NCBI GenBank assembly: GCA_003724185.1 | Contig: RHGM01000004.1 | Location: forward strand, 162,510 to 226,509 | Reading direction: 5' to 3' | DNA length: 64,000 nt | DNA from: Porphyrobacter sp. IPPAS B-1204 | GTDB taxonomy: Bacteria; Pseudomonadota; Alphaproteobacteria; Sphingomonadales; Sphingomonadaceae | Shown: one piece after another, positions 44,298 to 54,308 of the stretch | How positions within the stretch are numbered: position 1 is the stretch's first letter | How the letters are laid out: every line of letters starts with the position of its first letter | The notes under the pieces: generated by a model | What the model was told of the DNA's origin: nothing | Databases searched by the model: none | What the model saw: only the letters and a program-made list of their open reading frames with translations | Translations under genes and position numbers: made by a program

Positions 44298-44389
44298 CCC
44301 CCAAAAATGCGGCCGCCGGAACGCTCCCCGTTAGGGGGCGATCCGACGGCCGTTTCTCCTCCCCAGGAGAACTGTAAAACGGGTTGGTC

Positions 44390-44569
44390 TTACGACGGAA
44401 CGTAAGTGCCCAGACGGTGGTGCAGGGCGTTGATCTTGGCCAGCTCTTCGCGGTCTTCAGTGTTGCGGGCATGGCTTTCGAGCGCACGGCGCAGCAGCTT
44501 CATGTCGGCGGTCGACAGCAGCGCACGGGCGCGGGCGGGTTCGGCGTTGGGGGTTTCGGTATCGCTCAT
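44390..44569 (-). CDS. small conserved hypothetical protein downstream of aceA
   Basis: This protein has 59 residues from ATG 44569, with GGAG upstream. It is helical, with STADMKLLRRALESHARNTEDREELAKINALHHRLG, suggesting a short helical hairpin. No function is assigned. It follows isocitrate lyase in the same direction, after a strong hairpin. Confidence 0.6.
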   Translation of the reverse strand: MSDTETPNAEPARARALLSTADMKLLRRALESHARNTEDREELAKINALHHRLGTYVPS

Positions 44570-44621
44570 CGTCACTCTCCTAGGGTGAATACCCGCAGTC
44601 CTTAGGCGGCTTTGCGGGCAA

Positions 44622-44650
44622 CCGGAAGGCCACAAAATGCGGCCTTCCGG
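44622..44650 (-). terminator. perfect 10-bp hairpin downstream of isocitrate lyase
   Basis: CCGGAAGGCC and GGCCTTCCGG flank a 9-nt loop, 15 bp beyond the aceA stop. There is no strong T run, so it may terminate weakly or stabilise the aceA mRNA end. Confidence 0.6.
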
Positions 44651-44664
44651 CGCTCTCCCAGAGC

Positions 44665-46263
44665 TTAGGCAGCCTCGAACTGGTTCATGGTGTTATGCGC
44701 ACCGCCAGCCTTGAGCGCGGCTTCACCGGCGAAGTATTCCTTGTGATCATCGCCGATGTCGCTGCCGGACATGTTCTGGTGCTTCACACAGGCGATGCCC
44801 TGACGGATTTCCTCGCGTTGCACGTTCTTAACGTAGCCGAGCATCGCAGCCTCGCCGAAGTATTCGCGGGCGAGGTTGTCCGTGCTGAGCGCAGCGGTGT
44901 GGTAGGTCGGCAGGGTGATGAGGTGGTGGAAAATCCCGGCCCGTGCAGCAGCATCGCGCTGGAAGGTACGGATCTTTTCATCTGCTTCATCAGACAGCGC
45001 TGTACCGTCGTAATCGACACTCATCAGCTTGGCGCGGTCGTAAGCCGACACGTCCTTGCCCGCAGCTTCCCAGGCGTCGAACACCTGCTGGCGGAAGTTC
45101 AGCGTCCAGTTGAAGCTGGGCGAGTTGTTGTAGACGAGCTTGGCGTTCGGCACGACTTCGCGGATGCGGTCGACCATTTCCGCGATCTGTTCGACGTGCG
45201 GCTTTTCGGTTTCGATCCACAGCAGATCGGCGCCGTTCTGGAGCGACGTGATGCAATCGAGCACCACGCGGTCAACACCCGTGCCGGCGCGGAACTGGTA
45301 GAGGTTCGAGGGCAGACGCTTGGGCGCAAGCAGCTTGCCGTCGCGGCTGATGAACACCTGACCATTGGTGATGTTGGCGGGATCGACTTCATCGGCATCG
45401 AGGAAGCTGTTGTACTGGTCACCCAGATCACCCGGCTCCTTTGAGAAAGCGATCTGCTTGGTGAGGCCAGCGCCGAGCGAATCGGTGCGAGCGACGATGA
45501 TGCCGTCGTCCACGCCCATTTCGAGGAAGGCCATGCGGCAGGCGCGGATCTTCTGGAGGAAATCCTCGTGCGGCACGGTGACCTTGCCATCCTGGTGACC
45601 GCACTGCTTTTCGTCCGACACCTGGTTTTCGATCTGCAGCGCGCAGGCCCCCGCTTCGATCATCTTCTTGGCGAGGAGGTAGGTGGCCTCGGCATTGCCG
45701 AACCCTGCGTCGATATCGGCGATGATCGGCACAACGTGGGTTTCGTAGTTGTCGATCGCGTTCTCGAGCCGCTTGGCTTCGACCGCGTCACCGGTCTCAC
45801 GGGCCTTGTCGAGCGCGCGGAACATCATGCCCAGTTCGCGGGCGTCGGCCTGCTTGAGGAAGGTGTAAAGCTCTTCGATCAGCGCGGGCACCGAGGTCTT
45901 CTCGTGCATCGACTGGTCGGGCAGGGGGCCGAATTCGCTGCGCAGCGCGGCGACCATCCAGCCCGAAAGGTAGAGGTAACGCTGCTTGGTGGTGCCGAAG
46001 TGCTTCTTGATCGCGATCAGCTTCTGCTGCGCGATGAAGCCGTGCCAGCAGCCCAGCGACTGGGTGTATTGCGCGGGGTCGGCATCATAGGCTGCCATGT
46101 CGGCGCGCATGATCCCGGCGGTATACTTGGCGATGTCGAGCCCGGTCCGGAAACGGTTCTGGGTCACCATGCGAGCAGCGCTTTCGGGGTCGATCGCTGC
46201 CCAGCTTGATCCGTTCGCGGTAACGATGCTCTGCATCCGGGTGATGGTGTTCTGGTAGGTCAT
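44665..46263 (-). CDS. aceA: isocitrate lyase
   Basis: It splits isocitrate into glyoxylate and succinate in the glyoxylate bypass, needed for growth on C2 compounds and fatty acids. This protein has 532 residues, the longer bacterial type. Motifs: IADIDAGFGNAEATYLLAKKMIEAGA, the catalytic loop SDEKQCGHQDGKV with C221, and VARTDSLGAG, YNNSPSFNW. The start at 46263 excludes an upstream extension. No malate synthase is in the window. A RamB-like regulator gene diverges from it, 182 bp away. Confidence 0.95.
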   Translation of the reverse strand: MTYQNTITRMQSIVTANGSSWAAIDPESAARMVTQNRFRTGLDIAKYTAGIMRADMAAYDADPAQYTQSLGCWHGFIAQQKLIAIKKHFGTTKQRYLYLSGWMVAALRSEFGPLPDQSMHEKTSVPALIEELYTFLKQADARELGMMFRALDKARETGDAVEAKRLENAIDNYETHVVPIIADIDAGFGNAEATYLLAKKMIEAGACALQIENQVSDEKQCGHQDGKVTVPHEDFLQKIRACRMAFLEMGVDDGIIVARTDSLGAGLTKQIAFSKEPGDLGDQYNSFLDADEVDPANITNGQVFISRDGKLLAPKRLPSNLYQFRAGTGVDRVVLDCITSLQNGADLLWIETEKPHVEQIAEMVDRIREVVPNAKLVYNNSPSFNWTLNFRQQVFDAWEAAGKDVSAYDRAKLMSVDYDGTALSDEADEKIRTFQRDAAARAGIFHHLITLPTYHTAALSTDNLAREYFGEAAMLGYVKNVQREEIRQGIACVKHQNMSGSDIGDDHKEYFAGEAALKAGGAHNTMNQFEAA

Positions 46264-46422
46264 GTGCGTCTCCTGTCCATTTTCGGAGAGTGGTTCGCGC
46301 CTGGTCAGAGACTCAAACCGGGGAATGGGCATCCTTTGCCGTGTTGCAGCGCAGCGTGACAGGAAAACTTACAGAAAATCGTGTGGCTATGCGGACAATT
46401 GCCCGCGATCTTGTGTCAATCA

Positions 46423-46436
46423 GTAAAGTAATTTAC
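46423..46436. promoter_or_regulatory. possible operator between aceA and ramB-like gene
   Basis: GTAAAGTAATTTAC has 5-bp inverted arms (GTAAA/TTTAC) and lies 9 bp before the regulator start in an AT-rich spot of the shared spacer. It is a candidate self-binding site only. Confidence 0.3.
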
Positions 46437-46445
46437 AAAAGGCCC

Positions 46446-47798
46446 ATGGCCGACACCAACCTTCTCGCCGGGCCCGCTTTGCGCCGCCTGCGCAAACGCG
46501 AAAGCCTGACGCAAGCCGCGATGGCCAGCATCCTCGGGATTTCGCCCTCCTATCTCAACCTGATCGAACGCAACCAGCGGCCGCTGTCCGCCCGCGTGCT
46601 GGTGCAGGTGATCGAGCGGTTCGATTTCGATCCGCGCTCCCTGCGTGAGGATGATGCAATCGGCGGGCTCGACGGGATGGTGCGGCGCATGGCCGACAAG
46701 CGGTTCGCCGATCTCGGCATTGACCGCGAAGAGGTGCACGAATTCCTCGCCGCCGCCCCGCAAATCGCGGCTGCCTTTGCGCGGCTTTACGACAAGGGCG
46801 GCGGCGAACGGATCATTGTCGAGGATACCGCCGCCGCGGCGCGGCGCGCAGTGGAGCGCTGGCAGAACCATTTCAGCGATCTCGACCATGCAGCAGAGGA
46901 TCTGGCTGATGAACTGCGCCTGTCGCGCGGGGAAATCAGCGCGGCGCTGTCTGAACGGTTGCGCGAAAAGCACCAGCTGCAGGTGCGCATCCTGCCTGCC
47001 GAAGTGATGCCGGGGCAGGTTCACCGGCTCGATCTCCACGCCCGCCAGTTGCAGCTGTCCGAAATGCTCCCCGGTGCGGCGCGGCGGTTCCAGATTGCGC
47101 GGCAGGTGGGCGCGCTCGAAATGCGCGAGGGGATCGAGACGCTGGTGGCGGGCGCGAACCTCGCCAGCCCCGACGCGCGCGAGGATTTTCGCGAACACAT
47201 CACCGATTACCTCGCGGGTGCGCTGCTGTTGCCCTATCGCCGGTTCCTGCGGGCCTGCGAGGCGACGGGATATGATCTGGCGGTGTTGCAACGCCGCTTT
47301 GCTGTCAGTTTCGATCAGGTTGCCCAGCGCCTGACCACGCTGGGCCGGGTGGGCGAGCGGGGCTTGCCGTTCTTTACGGCCACCATCGACCGGGCCGGGC
47401 GGATGAGCCATTTCACCGCCGGGGGGAGCGGTGTGCTCTATCCGCTGGAGGGCGCACGTTGGCCGGCGTGGGTGCCTTATGCGGCTTTTGAACGTCCCGG
47501 GACCGTGCTGACCCAGTCTGTGACCTTCGGCGAGGGCGAGGCGGCGGCGCGCCACTGGTTCACGATCACCCGCACTGTCGATGTCGATGGCGTGATGTGC
47601 GCCGGCCGCCGCGCCGTGGTGCTGGGGATCGAAGCACGCTTTGCCGCAGACCTCGCCCATGCTCGCGGGGTGTCCCTTGCCCGCGAGGATGCCGTGCCGC
47701 TGGGAACTCCGTGTGGCCGGTGCGGGAGAGCGGAGTGCCTGACCCCGGCCCCGGCGCGGATTGCCAGCACCCTGGCGCGGCCACGTCCACCCTTGTGA
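46446..47798 (+). CDS. RamB/ScfR-like HTH regulator of acetate or propionate metabolism
   Basis: This protein has 450 residues. An XRE-type helix-turn-helix starts the protein (LRRLRKRESLTQAAMASILGISPSYLNLIERNQRPLS). The middle has an IrrE-like region without an intact HExxH motif, and the end carries the short-chain-fatty-acid regulator domain with a Cys cluster (CGRCGRAEC). This layout is that of RamB, which controls the glyoxylate bypass, and of related propionate regulators. Divergence from aceA supports the same role here. The start at 46446 follows the candidate operator. Confidence 0.85.
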   Translation: MADTNLLAGPALRRLRKRESLTQAAMASILGISPSYLNLIERNQRPLSARVLVQVIERFDFDPRSLREDDAIGGLDGMVRRMADKRFADLGIDREEVHEFLAAAPQIAAAFARLYDKGGGERIIVEDTAAAARRAVERWQNHFSDLDHAAEDLADELRLSRGEISAALSERLREKHQLQVRILPAEVMPGQVHRLDLHARQLQLSEMLPGAARRFQIARQVGALEMREGIETLVAGANLASPDAREDFREHITDYLAGALLLPYRRFLRACEATGYDLAVLQRRFAVSFDQVAQRLTTLGRVGERGLPFFTATIDRAGRMSHFTAGGSGVLYPLEGARWPAWVPYAAFERPGTVLTQSVTFGEGEAAARHWFTITRTVDVDGVMCAGRRAVVLGIEARFAADLAHARGVSLAREDAVPLGTPCGRCGRAECLTPAPARIASTLARPRPPL

Positions 47799-47918
47799 AG
47801 CCCCCGTTAACCGTCGAAAGCCGCAGAAACGAGGTCTTCCGGGGCGGTGTAAAGTTTACCGACACTTAAGGTCTGGGGCCTAGAAGCGGGCAGGCATGCA
47901 CCAGAGGCCGCCCCTGAA

Positions 47919-49304
47919 ATGATCCGCCTGTTCAAGCACTATATCCCGCACGCCGTGCTGCTGCTCGGTCTGCTCGACCTTGGCCTTCTGGTGCTGGCGA
48001 GCGAGATCGCCTGGCAATGGCGCGCACACCAGATCGGGATGGACACAGGCGAAATCGGTGGGCGCGGGATCGCGTTGGTGGGCACGTCGATGGTGATCTG
48101 GCTGGCGATGATCGCGGTCGGGGTCTACGGGCCGAATGCCTTGCGCAGCTTGCGGTTTGCCGGTGCGCGGGTGCTGGTGGCGATCAGCCTTGGCATCATC
48201 GCGCTTGCCGTGATCGACTTCGTGATCCCGAGCGACCTGTTCTGGCGTTCGACGCTGCTTTACACGATGGGTCTTGCGATCGTGGTGCTGGTCGCGGACC
48301 GGTTGCTGCTCAATTCCTTTCTCGGTTCGTCAGCGTTTCGCCGCCGGGTGATGGTGCTTGGCGCAGGTGACCGCGCACAGCGGCTGCGCGAGCTGGGCGA
48401 CCGGCCCGAGACCGGTTTTGCCATCGTGTCCTATGTCGCGATGAGCGATGATGCCCGCGTGGTGGAGGAAGCGATCCCGCGTTCGGCCATTCATGATCTG
48501 GGCCGGTTTGTCGAAAACCTCGGCGTGTCCGAAGTGGTGCTTGCGCTTCAGGAACGCCGCAATGCGCTGCCCCTGAAAGACCTGCTGCGGATCAAGACCA
48601 AGGGCGTCCACGTCAACGATTTTTCCAGCTTCATCGAGCGTGAGACGGGCCGCGTCGATCTCGACACGGTCAATCCCAGCTGGCTGATCTTTTCCGACGG
48701 TTTTTCCAGCAGCCGGATGTTTTCGAGCGCGGTGAAGCGCATCTTCGACATCACCGCCAGCCTGATCCTGCTGACGCTTACCTTTCCGGTGATCGCGATC
48801 TTCGCGGTCCTGGTGCGGCTTGACAGCAAGGGTCCGGCCTTCTTCCGCCAGAAGCGGGTGGGCCTGTATGGCGAGACCTTCACGCTCATCAAACTGCGTT
48901 CGATGCGGACCGATGCCGAAAAAGACGGGGCCAAGTGGGCATCGGAAAACGATCCGCGCGTCACCCGTCTCGGCCGGTTTATCCGCAAGGTCCGGATCGA
49001 CGAACTCCCCCAGACCTGGAGCGTGCTGAAAGGCGAGATGAGCTTCGTCGGCCCGCGCCCGGAAGTGCCGTCCTTTGTGGAAAGTCTGGAAGAGGAAATC
49101 CCGTTCTATTCCGAACGCCACATGGTGAAGCCGGGCATCACCGGATGGGCGCAGATCAATTATCCCTATGGCGCCTCGGTCGAGGATAGCCGCTGCAAGC
49201 TCGAATATGATCTCTATTATGCCAAGAATTACACCCCTTTCCTCGATTTCGTGATCCTGCTGCAGACGCTGCGGGTGATCCTGTGGCCGGAGGGCGCACG
49301 GTGA
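47919..49304 (+). CDS. polyprenyl-phosphate sugar-1-phosphate transferase (PEP-CTERM type)
   Basis: This protein has 461 residues. Four or more N-terminal membrane helices precede a CoA-binding-like middle part and the bacterial sugar transferase domain: RLDSKGPAFFRQKRVGLYGETFTLIKLRSM, RVTRLGRFIRKVRIDELPQTWSVLKGEMSFVGPRPE and PGITGWAQINYPYG. It starts exopolysaccharide synthesis by loading a sugar phosphate on the lipid carrier. Its close link with prsK (4-bp overlap) fits the TIGR03013 subtype of exosortase/PEP-CTERM genomes. Confidence 0.88.
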   Translation: MIRLFKHYIPHAVLLLGLLDLGLLVLASEIAWQWRAHQIGMDTGEIGGRGIALVGTSMVIWLAMIAVGVYGPNALRSLRFAGARVLVAISLGIIALAVIDFVIPSDLFWRSTLLYTMGLAIVVLVADRLLLNSFLGSSAFRRRVMVLGAGDRAQRLRELGDRPETGFAIVSYVAMSDDARVVEEAIPRSAIHDLGRFVENLGVSEVVLALQERRNALPLKDLLRIKTKGVHVNDFSSFIERETGRVDLDTVNPSWLIFSDGFSSSRMFSSAVKRIFDITASLILLTLTFPVIAIFAVLVRLDSKGPAFFRQKRVGLYGETFTLIKLRSMRTDAEKDGAKWASENDPRVTRLGRFIRKVRIDELPQTWSVLKGEMSFVGPRPEVPSFVESLEEEIPFYSERHMVKPGITGWAQINYPYGASVEDSRCKLEYDLYYAKNYTPFLDFVILLQTLRVILWPEGAR

Positions 49305-51421
49305 TCTGGCTGGGCGGTATCATGCCGCTGGCGGGGCTCCTCGCGTGGATCGCGGGCGCCGTGCTGAGCGCGGTCGCGATGCTGTGGATCTGGCGCTATG
49401 GCGAGCGGGCGCGCCCTGACCGTGTCACGCTGATGGTGGCAGCCGGCATGAGCGCGCTGTGGTGCGCGCTGTCCGGCGCGCTTGGCCCGGATCATCCGGC
49501 ACCGGTCATAGCGGCGATGGTTCGCAACCTCGCGCTGTTGGCCACAATTTTCCGCCTTTTTGCTGCTGATGGCCGCACCGCCAGCCTGAAACCGGTGCGT
49601 CCGGTGATTGTCGCGCTGGTGTTGGTGCAGCTGCTTCAGCCTCTGGTGCTGTTGATCGGCAGCCAGCTGGGCGGTGAGCCAGAAGTCGGCCGCGCCGTGT
49701 TCGAAGCGCGCACACTGATCGACATGCTGGTGGCCATCGGCGCGCTGATGCTGCTCCACAACCTTTACGCCGGGGCTGCCAGCGCGCTGCGCCCGGTGCT
49801 GCGTTGGACCGGCATCGGGCTGGCCGGGATCTTCGCCTATGATCTCAACCTGCAGACCCTGACCTATCTGGGCGGCGCGAACCCTGCGGCGATCACCGAT
49901 CTGCGCGGGCTGTTTGCCGGCACGATGGCGATGCTGTTCGCGCTCGGCATGAATGCGGCCGGGCCGCGCGTGCAGTTCAGCCCCTCGCGCACGGTGACCT
50001 TTCGCACGCTCTCGCTGCTGCTGATTGGCGGGTATCTGGTCGGCATGGTGTTGGTGACGAAATCGCTGGCGCTGCTTGGCGGGGATATTGCGCGCACCAG
50101 CCAGGCTGTGTTCGTTGTGATCGCGCTGGTAGGAGCCGGGCTGGCCTTGCCTTCACCGCGCCTGCGGGGTTGGCTGCGCGTCACCGCGACCAAGCACCTG
50201 TTCCAGCATCGCTACGATTATCGCGAGGAATGGATGCGCTTTACCCGCACCATCGGGCGCGGGGGCACTGGCAGCGCCAGTCTGGAAGAACGCGCGGTGA
50301 AGGCCTTGGCCGACATCACCGAAAGTCCGGCAGGAATGCTGCTGATGCCCAACGAGGAGGCCCAGCTTGAACTCACTGCACGCTGGAACTGGGCAACCAT
50401 CGCCGTGCCGGCCGTGGCCGCCGACTTTGCGCTGTCGGGCCTGCTTGAACAGCACAACCTGATCCTTGCCCTTGATGAAGCGCGGCGCGGGGTCGATCAT
50501 CATGGGGAGCTTGCGCATGTGCCCGATTGGCTGCGCGAGGCCGATGATGCCTGGGCGCTGGTTCCGCTGATCCATTTCGACCGGTTGGTTGGCGTGATTG
50601 TGCTCGCCCGACCGCGCAACCCGCGCCAGCTCGATTGGGAGGACTTCGATCTGCTGCGGGTCGCAGGGCAGCAGTTGGCGAGCTACCTTGCCGAACAGGC
50701 GGGGCAGCAGGCATTGATGGATGCCAGCCGGTTTGACGAATTCAACCGCCGCATGGCCTTCGTGATGCATGACATCAAGAATTTGGTCAGCCAGCTTTCG
50801 CTGCTCGCCGCCAATGCCGAAAAGCACGCCGACAATCCCGCCTTCCGTGCCGACATGCTGGTGACCTTGCGCAATTCGGCCGACAAGCTTTCGGCGCTGC
50901 TGGCGCGGCTTGGCCGTTACGGGTCGGGACAGGTCAACGCGCTGGAGCCGATTGAACTCGTCAATCTGGCCCGCACCATCGCCGAACGCTTCAAGGGCGT
51001 TCACCCTGTCGCCCTGACCCGCGAGACGCCGGTGCAAATCATGGGCCACCGCGGGGCCTTGGAACAGGCGTTGATCCATCTGGTGCAGAACGCCATCGAT
51101 GTCAGCGAGGCCGGGATGCCGGTGTTCCTCGACGTCACCGGCCACAGCCTGCACGGCGCGATTGATGTGGTCGATTCCGGCAAGGGCATGAGCCCCGAAT
51201 TCGTCCGCACCGGGCTGTTCAAACCCTTCGTCTCGTCCAAGCCGGGCGGCTTCGGCATTGGCGCATTTGAAGCCCGCGAACTGATCAAGGCGATGGGCGG
51301 GCGCATTGCGGTGGAGAGCCGCGAGGGGCTTGGCACCCGCTTTTCCGTCGTCCTGCCCCTCGCCGATGCCGTGCGATTGCTGAGCGGGCAGAGTGAACAG
51401 ACTGAACAAGAGGTCGCGTGA
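49301..51421 (+). CDS. prsK: PEP-CTERM-associated sensor histidine kinase PrsK
   Basis: This 706-residue protein has a GTG start inside GTGA, overlapping the previous stop by 4 bp. The first 280 residues have eight or so membrane helices. A GAF-like domain follows (about 310-480), then the kinase: H box FVMHDIKNLVSQLSLL, N box ALIHLVQNAIDVSE, G1 VVDSGKGMSPE and G2/F box FKPFVSSKPGGFGIGAFEARELI. It should phosphorylate the sigma-54 activator encoded next, to which it is coupled (TGATG). Confidence 0.9.
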   Translation: MIWLGGIMPLAGLLAWIAGAVLSAVAMLWIWRYGERARPDRVTLMVAAGMSALWCALSGALGPDHPAPVIAAMVRNLALLATIFRLFAADGRTASLKPVRPVIVALVLVQLLQPLVLLIGSQLGGEPEVGRAVFEARTLIDMLVAIGALMLLHNLYAGAASALRPVLRWTGIGLAGIFAYDLNLQTLTYLGGANPAAITDLRGLFAGTMAMLFALGMNAAGPRVQFSPSRTVTFRTLSLLLIGGYLVGMVLVTKSLALLGGDIARTSQAVFVVIALVGAGLALPSPRLRGWLRVTATKHLFQHRYDYREEWMRFTRTIGRGGTGSASLEERAVKALADITESPAGMLLMPNEEAQLELTARWNWATIAVPAVAADFALSGLLEQHNLILALDEARRGVDHHGELAHVPDWLREADDAWALVPLIHFDRLVGVIVLARPRNPRQLDWEDFDLLRVAGQQLASYLAEQAGQQALMDASRFDEFNRRMAFVMHDIKNLVSQLSLLAANAEKHADNPAFRADMLVTLRNSADKLSALLARLGRYGSGQVNALEPIELVNLARTIAERFKGVHPVALTRETPVQIMGHRGALEQALIHLVQNAIDVSEAGMPVFLDVTGHSLHGAIDVVDSGKGMSPEFVRTGLFKPFVSSKPGGFGIGAFEARELIKAMGGRIAVESREGLGTRFSVVLPLADAVRLLSGQSEQTEQEVA

Positions 51422-52785
51422 TGGCTGACAAGAAACCCGTTCTGCTGGTGATCGAGGATGATCCCGGTCTGCAGGCCCAGCTCAAATGGGCCTATGACGA
51501 TTTCGAGGTGGTGATCGCAGGCGACCGTGACAGCGCGATTGCAGCCCTGCGATCGGAAATCCCCGGCGTGGTGACTCTCGATCTGGGCTTGCCGCCCGAT
51601 CCTGACGGGACGACCGAAGGCTTCGCCGTGCTCGACGCGATCATGGCGTTGAAGCCCGATACCAAGGTGATTGTCGCCAGCGGCCACGGCGCCCGCGAAA
51701 GCGCGCTCGCAGCCATCGCGCGCGGCGCCTACGATTTCTACCAGAAGCCGATCGACATCGACGCGCTTGGCCTGATTGTGCGCCGCGCCTTCAACCTGCG
51801 CGCCATCGAGGAGGAGAACCGCCGCCTCGTCGCCTCAAGCAGCGCTGACAAGACCGTGCTCGGGCGGCTGATCACCGGGGCGCCGGAAATGGTCAAGGTC
51901 GCGCGCACCATCGAACGGGTTGCCAAGACCAACGTTTCGGTGATGCTGCTGGGGGCAAGCGGGACAGGCAAGGAACTGCTCGCCAAGGGCCTGCACGACA
52001 GCAGCGACCGGGCCGACGGCCCGTTCATCGCCATCAATTGCGCCGCGATTCCCGAAACCCTGCTCGAAAGCGAGCTGTTCGGTCATGAAAAGGGCGCCTT
52101 CACCGGCGCGGTCAAGACCACGGAAGGCAAGATCGAAAGCGCCAATGGCGGCACGTTGTTTCTTGACGAGGTGGGCGACATTCCGCTGCCGCTTCAGGTG
52201 AAACTGCTCCGCTTCCTGCAGGAACGCACCATTGAACGGGTCGGCGGGCGCAAGGCAATTGCCGTCAACACCCGGATCGTGTGCGCCACCCATCAGGATC
52301 TTGAAAGTATGATCCAGCAAGGCAATTTCCGCGAGGATCTGTTCTACCGCCTCGCCGAAATCGTGATCCGCATCCCGGGCCTTGCCGAAAGGCACGGCGA
52401 TCCGGTGCTGCTGGCCAAGGCGTTCCTCAGGCGGTTCGCCGCCGAGATGAACCCCGCCGTCACCGGCTTCGCGCCCGATGCGCTGGCCGCGATCGACGCG
52501 CATGAATGGCCGGGCAACGTCCGCGAGCTGGAAAATCGCGTGAAGCGCGCCGTCATCATGGCCGATGGCAAGATGGTCAACGCCGATGATCTGGATTTGG
52601 GCGCGGGCGGGGACGAAGACGCCGATGTTCTCAACCTCAAGGCTGCGCGCGAGGCGGCGGACCGCCGGGTGATCCGTCACGCGCTGTCGCGCAGCGAGGG
52701 CAATATCTCCAGCACAGCCAAGCTGCTCGGGATCAGCCGCCCGACGCTGTACGATCTGCTCAAGCAATATGACCTTCAGACGTGA
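51421..52785 (+). CDS. prsR: PEP-CTERM-associated sigma-54 response regulator PrsR
   Basis: This protein has 454 residues. Receiver domain with the phospho-Asp in VVTLDLGLPP; AAA+ domain with Walker A GASGTGKELLAKGLH, the sigma-54 contact loop GHEKGAFTGAVK, and Walker B GGTLFLDEVGDI; and a Fis-type helix-turn-helix at the end (STAKLLGISRPTLYDLLKQY). It activates sigma-54 promoters, probably of exopolysaccharide and PEP-CTERM genes. It is coupled to prsK and overlaps prsT by 17 bp. Confidence 0.93.
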   Translation: MADKKPVLLVIEDDPGLQAQLKWAYDDFEVVIAGDRDSAIAALRSEIPGVVTLDLGLPPDPDGTTEGFAVLDAIMALKPDTKVIVASGHGARESALAAIARGAYDFYQKPIDIDALGLIVRRAFNLRAIEEENRRLVASSSADKTVLGRLITGAPEMVKVARTIERVAKTNVSVMLLGASGTGKELLAKGLHDSSDRADGPFIAINCAAIPETLLESELFGHEKGAFTGAVKTTEGKIESANGGTLFLDEVGDIPLPLQVKLLRFLQERTIERVGGRKAIAVNTRIVCATHQDLESMIQQGNFREDLFYRLAEIVIRIPGLAERHGDPVLLAKAFLRRFAAEMNPAVTGFAPDALAAIDAHEWPGNVRELENRVKRAVIMADGKMVNADDLDLGAGGDEDADVLNLKAAREAADRRVIRHALSRSEGNISSTAKLLGISRPTLYDLLKQYDLQT

Positions 52786-54259
52786 GGCTGCCGCTGCGCT
52801 GAGCGCGCTTGTGCTGGTCCTCGCGCTGGGTGGCTGCGCGGACGAAGCGCGGGTTGCGCAGGGCAAGGCGACTGGCCCGGTCAGTCAGGTCTTCGTTCGG
52901 CTGCTGGCCGATGCCGACACGGCGATGACACAAGGCCAGCTGGCCGATGCCGGTCGGATTCTCGACGAAGCTCGTTCGCTTGCGCCGGAAAATCCCGATC
53001 TGTGGGTTGCGATAGCCCGTTTGCGGCTGCGCGGCGGGGAGCATCTGACTGCGCTTGAGGCAGTGGACCGTGCGCTGGCGCTTGGCCCCGATCATGCGCC
53101 CGCACTGCTGCTGCGGGCGATGATGGTGCGCGATGCCCACGGCAGCAACGATGCGCTGGTGTGGTTCGAAACCGCACGCAAGGCTGATCCCGACAATCCT
53201 GATATTCTCGCGGAATATGCCGCCACGCTCGGCGATAGCGGGCAGGCTAGCGCCATGCTCGAGATGGTGCGAGCGCTTGGCAAGGCCGCACCCGATGATC
53301 CGCGCGTGCCCTTCCTGCAAGCTGTTCTGGCGGCGCGGGGCGGGGAGTTCACGATCGCTCGCAGTCTGCTTGTCCGCAGCCAGATGGCAGAGCGCGGGGT
53401 TCCGGCAGCCATGCTGCTGGACGCGGTGATCAGCCTGCAGGAAGGCAATGCCGATAGCGCGGCGCAGACGCTCGAAGGACTTGCCTTGCGCCAGCCTGCA
53501 AATGTGCGGGTGCGCGAGCTGCTGGCCCATGCCCTATTGGCGGCGCGGCGGGACAATGAACTGGTCCAGCGGTTCGGCAATGAAGCGGCCTTGCCGGAGG
53601 CATCGCCCTATCTGGCGATGCTGCTGGCGCGCGCGCATGAGCGGCTTGGCGACCGGTCAGCGGCCGCTCCGTTACTAGCGCGGGCTTACGGACGGATGCG
53701 GGAAGCGCCGGCCGTGCTTGTCCCACGTGAAGGATTGCCCGGCCCAACAGCCGATGCGCGAGCCGCCTTGCGGGCGGGCAATGTTTCAGGCGCGCGCGGG
53801 CAGACCGCAGCCCTGCGCGCGCGTCTTCCTGCTTCGGCCGATGTTGCCAGCCTTGCCGGTGACGCGCTTCTGGGTGCGGGGGATCCACGTGCAGCCCTGG
53901 CGGCCTATTCACGGGCTGCCGAGGTGCGACGCCCCTGGCCTTTGACCCGCAAGACCGCATGGGCCTTGACCCGCAGCGGCAATGCCGAGGCGGCCGAGTT
54001 GCTGCTGATCCGCCATGTGACGGGCGAGACCCAGACGGCGACGGCGCTGACCCTGCTGGCCCGCAAGCAGGCAGGGCGGGGTGATTGGCAGCGAACGGCG
54101 ATGCTGCTCGACCATGCGCTGGGTCTGGGAGCCGGACATGATCCTGCGCTGCTTGGACTGCGGCTGAAGGCGGCGCAGGCGCTCGGGAATACGGAGGAGG
54201 CACGCCGCTTTGCACTCCTTTTGGCCGAGGTGCAGCCGCGCCGTCTGGCAGCGCAATAG
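52769..54259 (+). CDS. prsT: TPR-repeat lipoprotein PrsT
   Basis: This protein has 496 residues. It begins with a lipoprotein signal peptide (LSALVLVLALGGC, Cys near residue 22). The rest is built of TPR-like helical repeats (for example ADAGRILDEARSLAPENPDLWVAIARLRL and ALEAVDRALALGPDHAPALL). In exosortase-containing bacteria this TPR lipoprotein accompanies prsK/prsR and is thought to act in exopolysaccharide export or protein sorting at the envelope. It ends the operon. Confidence 0.82.
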   Translation: MTFRREAAAALSALVLVLALGGCADEARVAQGKATGPVSQVFVRLLADADTAMTQGQLADAGRILDEARSLAPENPDLWVAIARLRLRGGEHLTALEAVDRALALGPDHAPALLLRAMMVRDAHGSNDALVWFETARKADPDNPDILAEYAATLGDSGQASAMLEMVRALGKAAPDDPRVPFLQAVLAARGGEFTIARSLLVRSQMAERGVPAAMLLDAVISLQEGNADSAAQTLEGLALRQPANVRVRELLAHALLAARRDNELVQRFGNEAALPEASPYLAMLLARAHERLGDRSAAAPLLARAYGRMREAPAVLVPREGLPGPTADARAALRAGNVSGARGQTAALRARLPASADVASLAGDALLGAGDPRAALAAYSRAAEVRRPWPLTRKTAWALTRSGNAEAAELLLIRHVTGETQTATALTLLARKQAGRGDWQRTAMLLDHALGLGAGHDPALLGLRLKAAQALGNTEEARRFALLLAEVQPRRLAAQ

Positions 54260-54308
54260 CGCGGCTGCGGCTCGACAAGCGGATTGAGGCAGGGCAGGGC
54301 ACCGGGTG

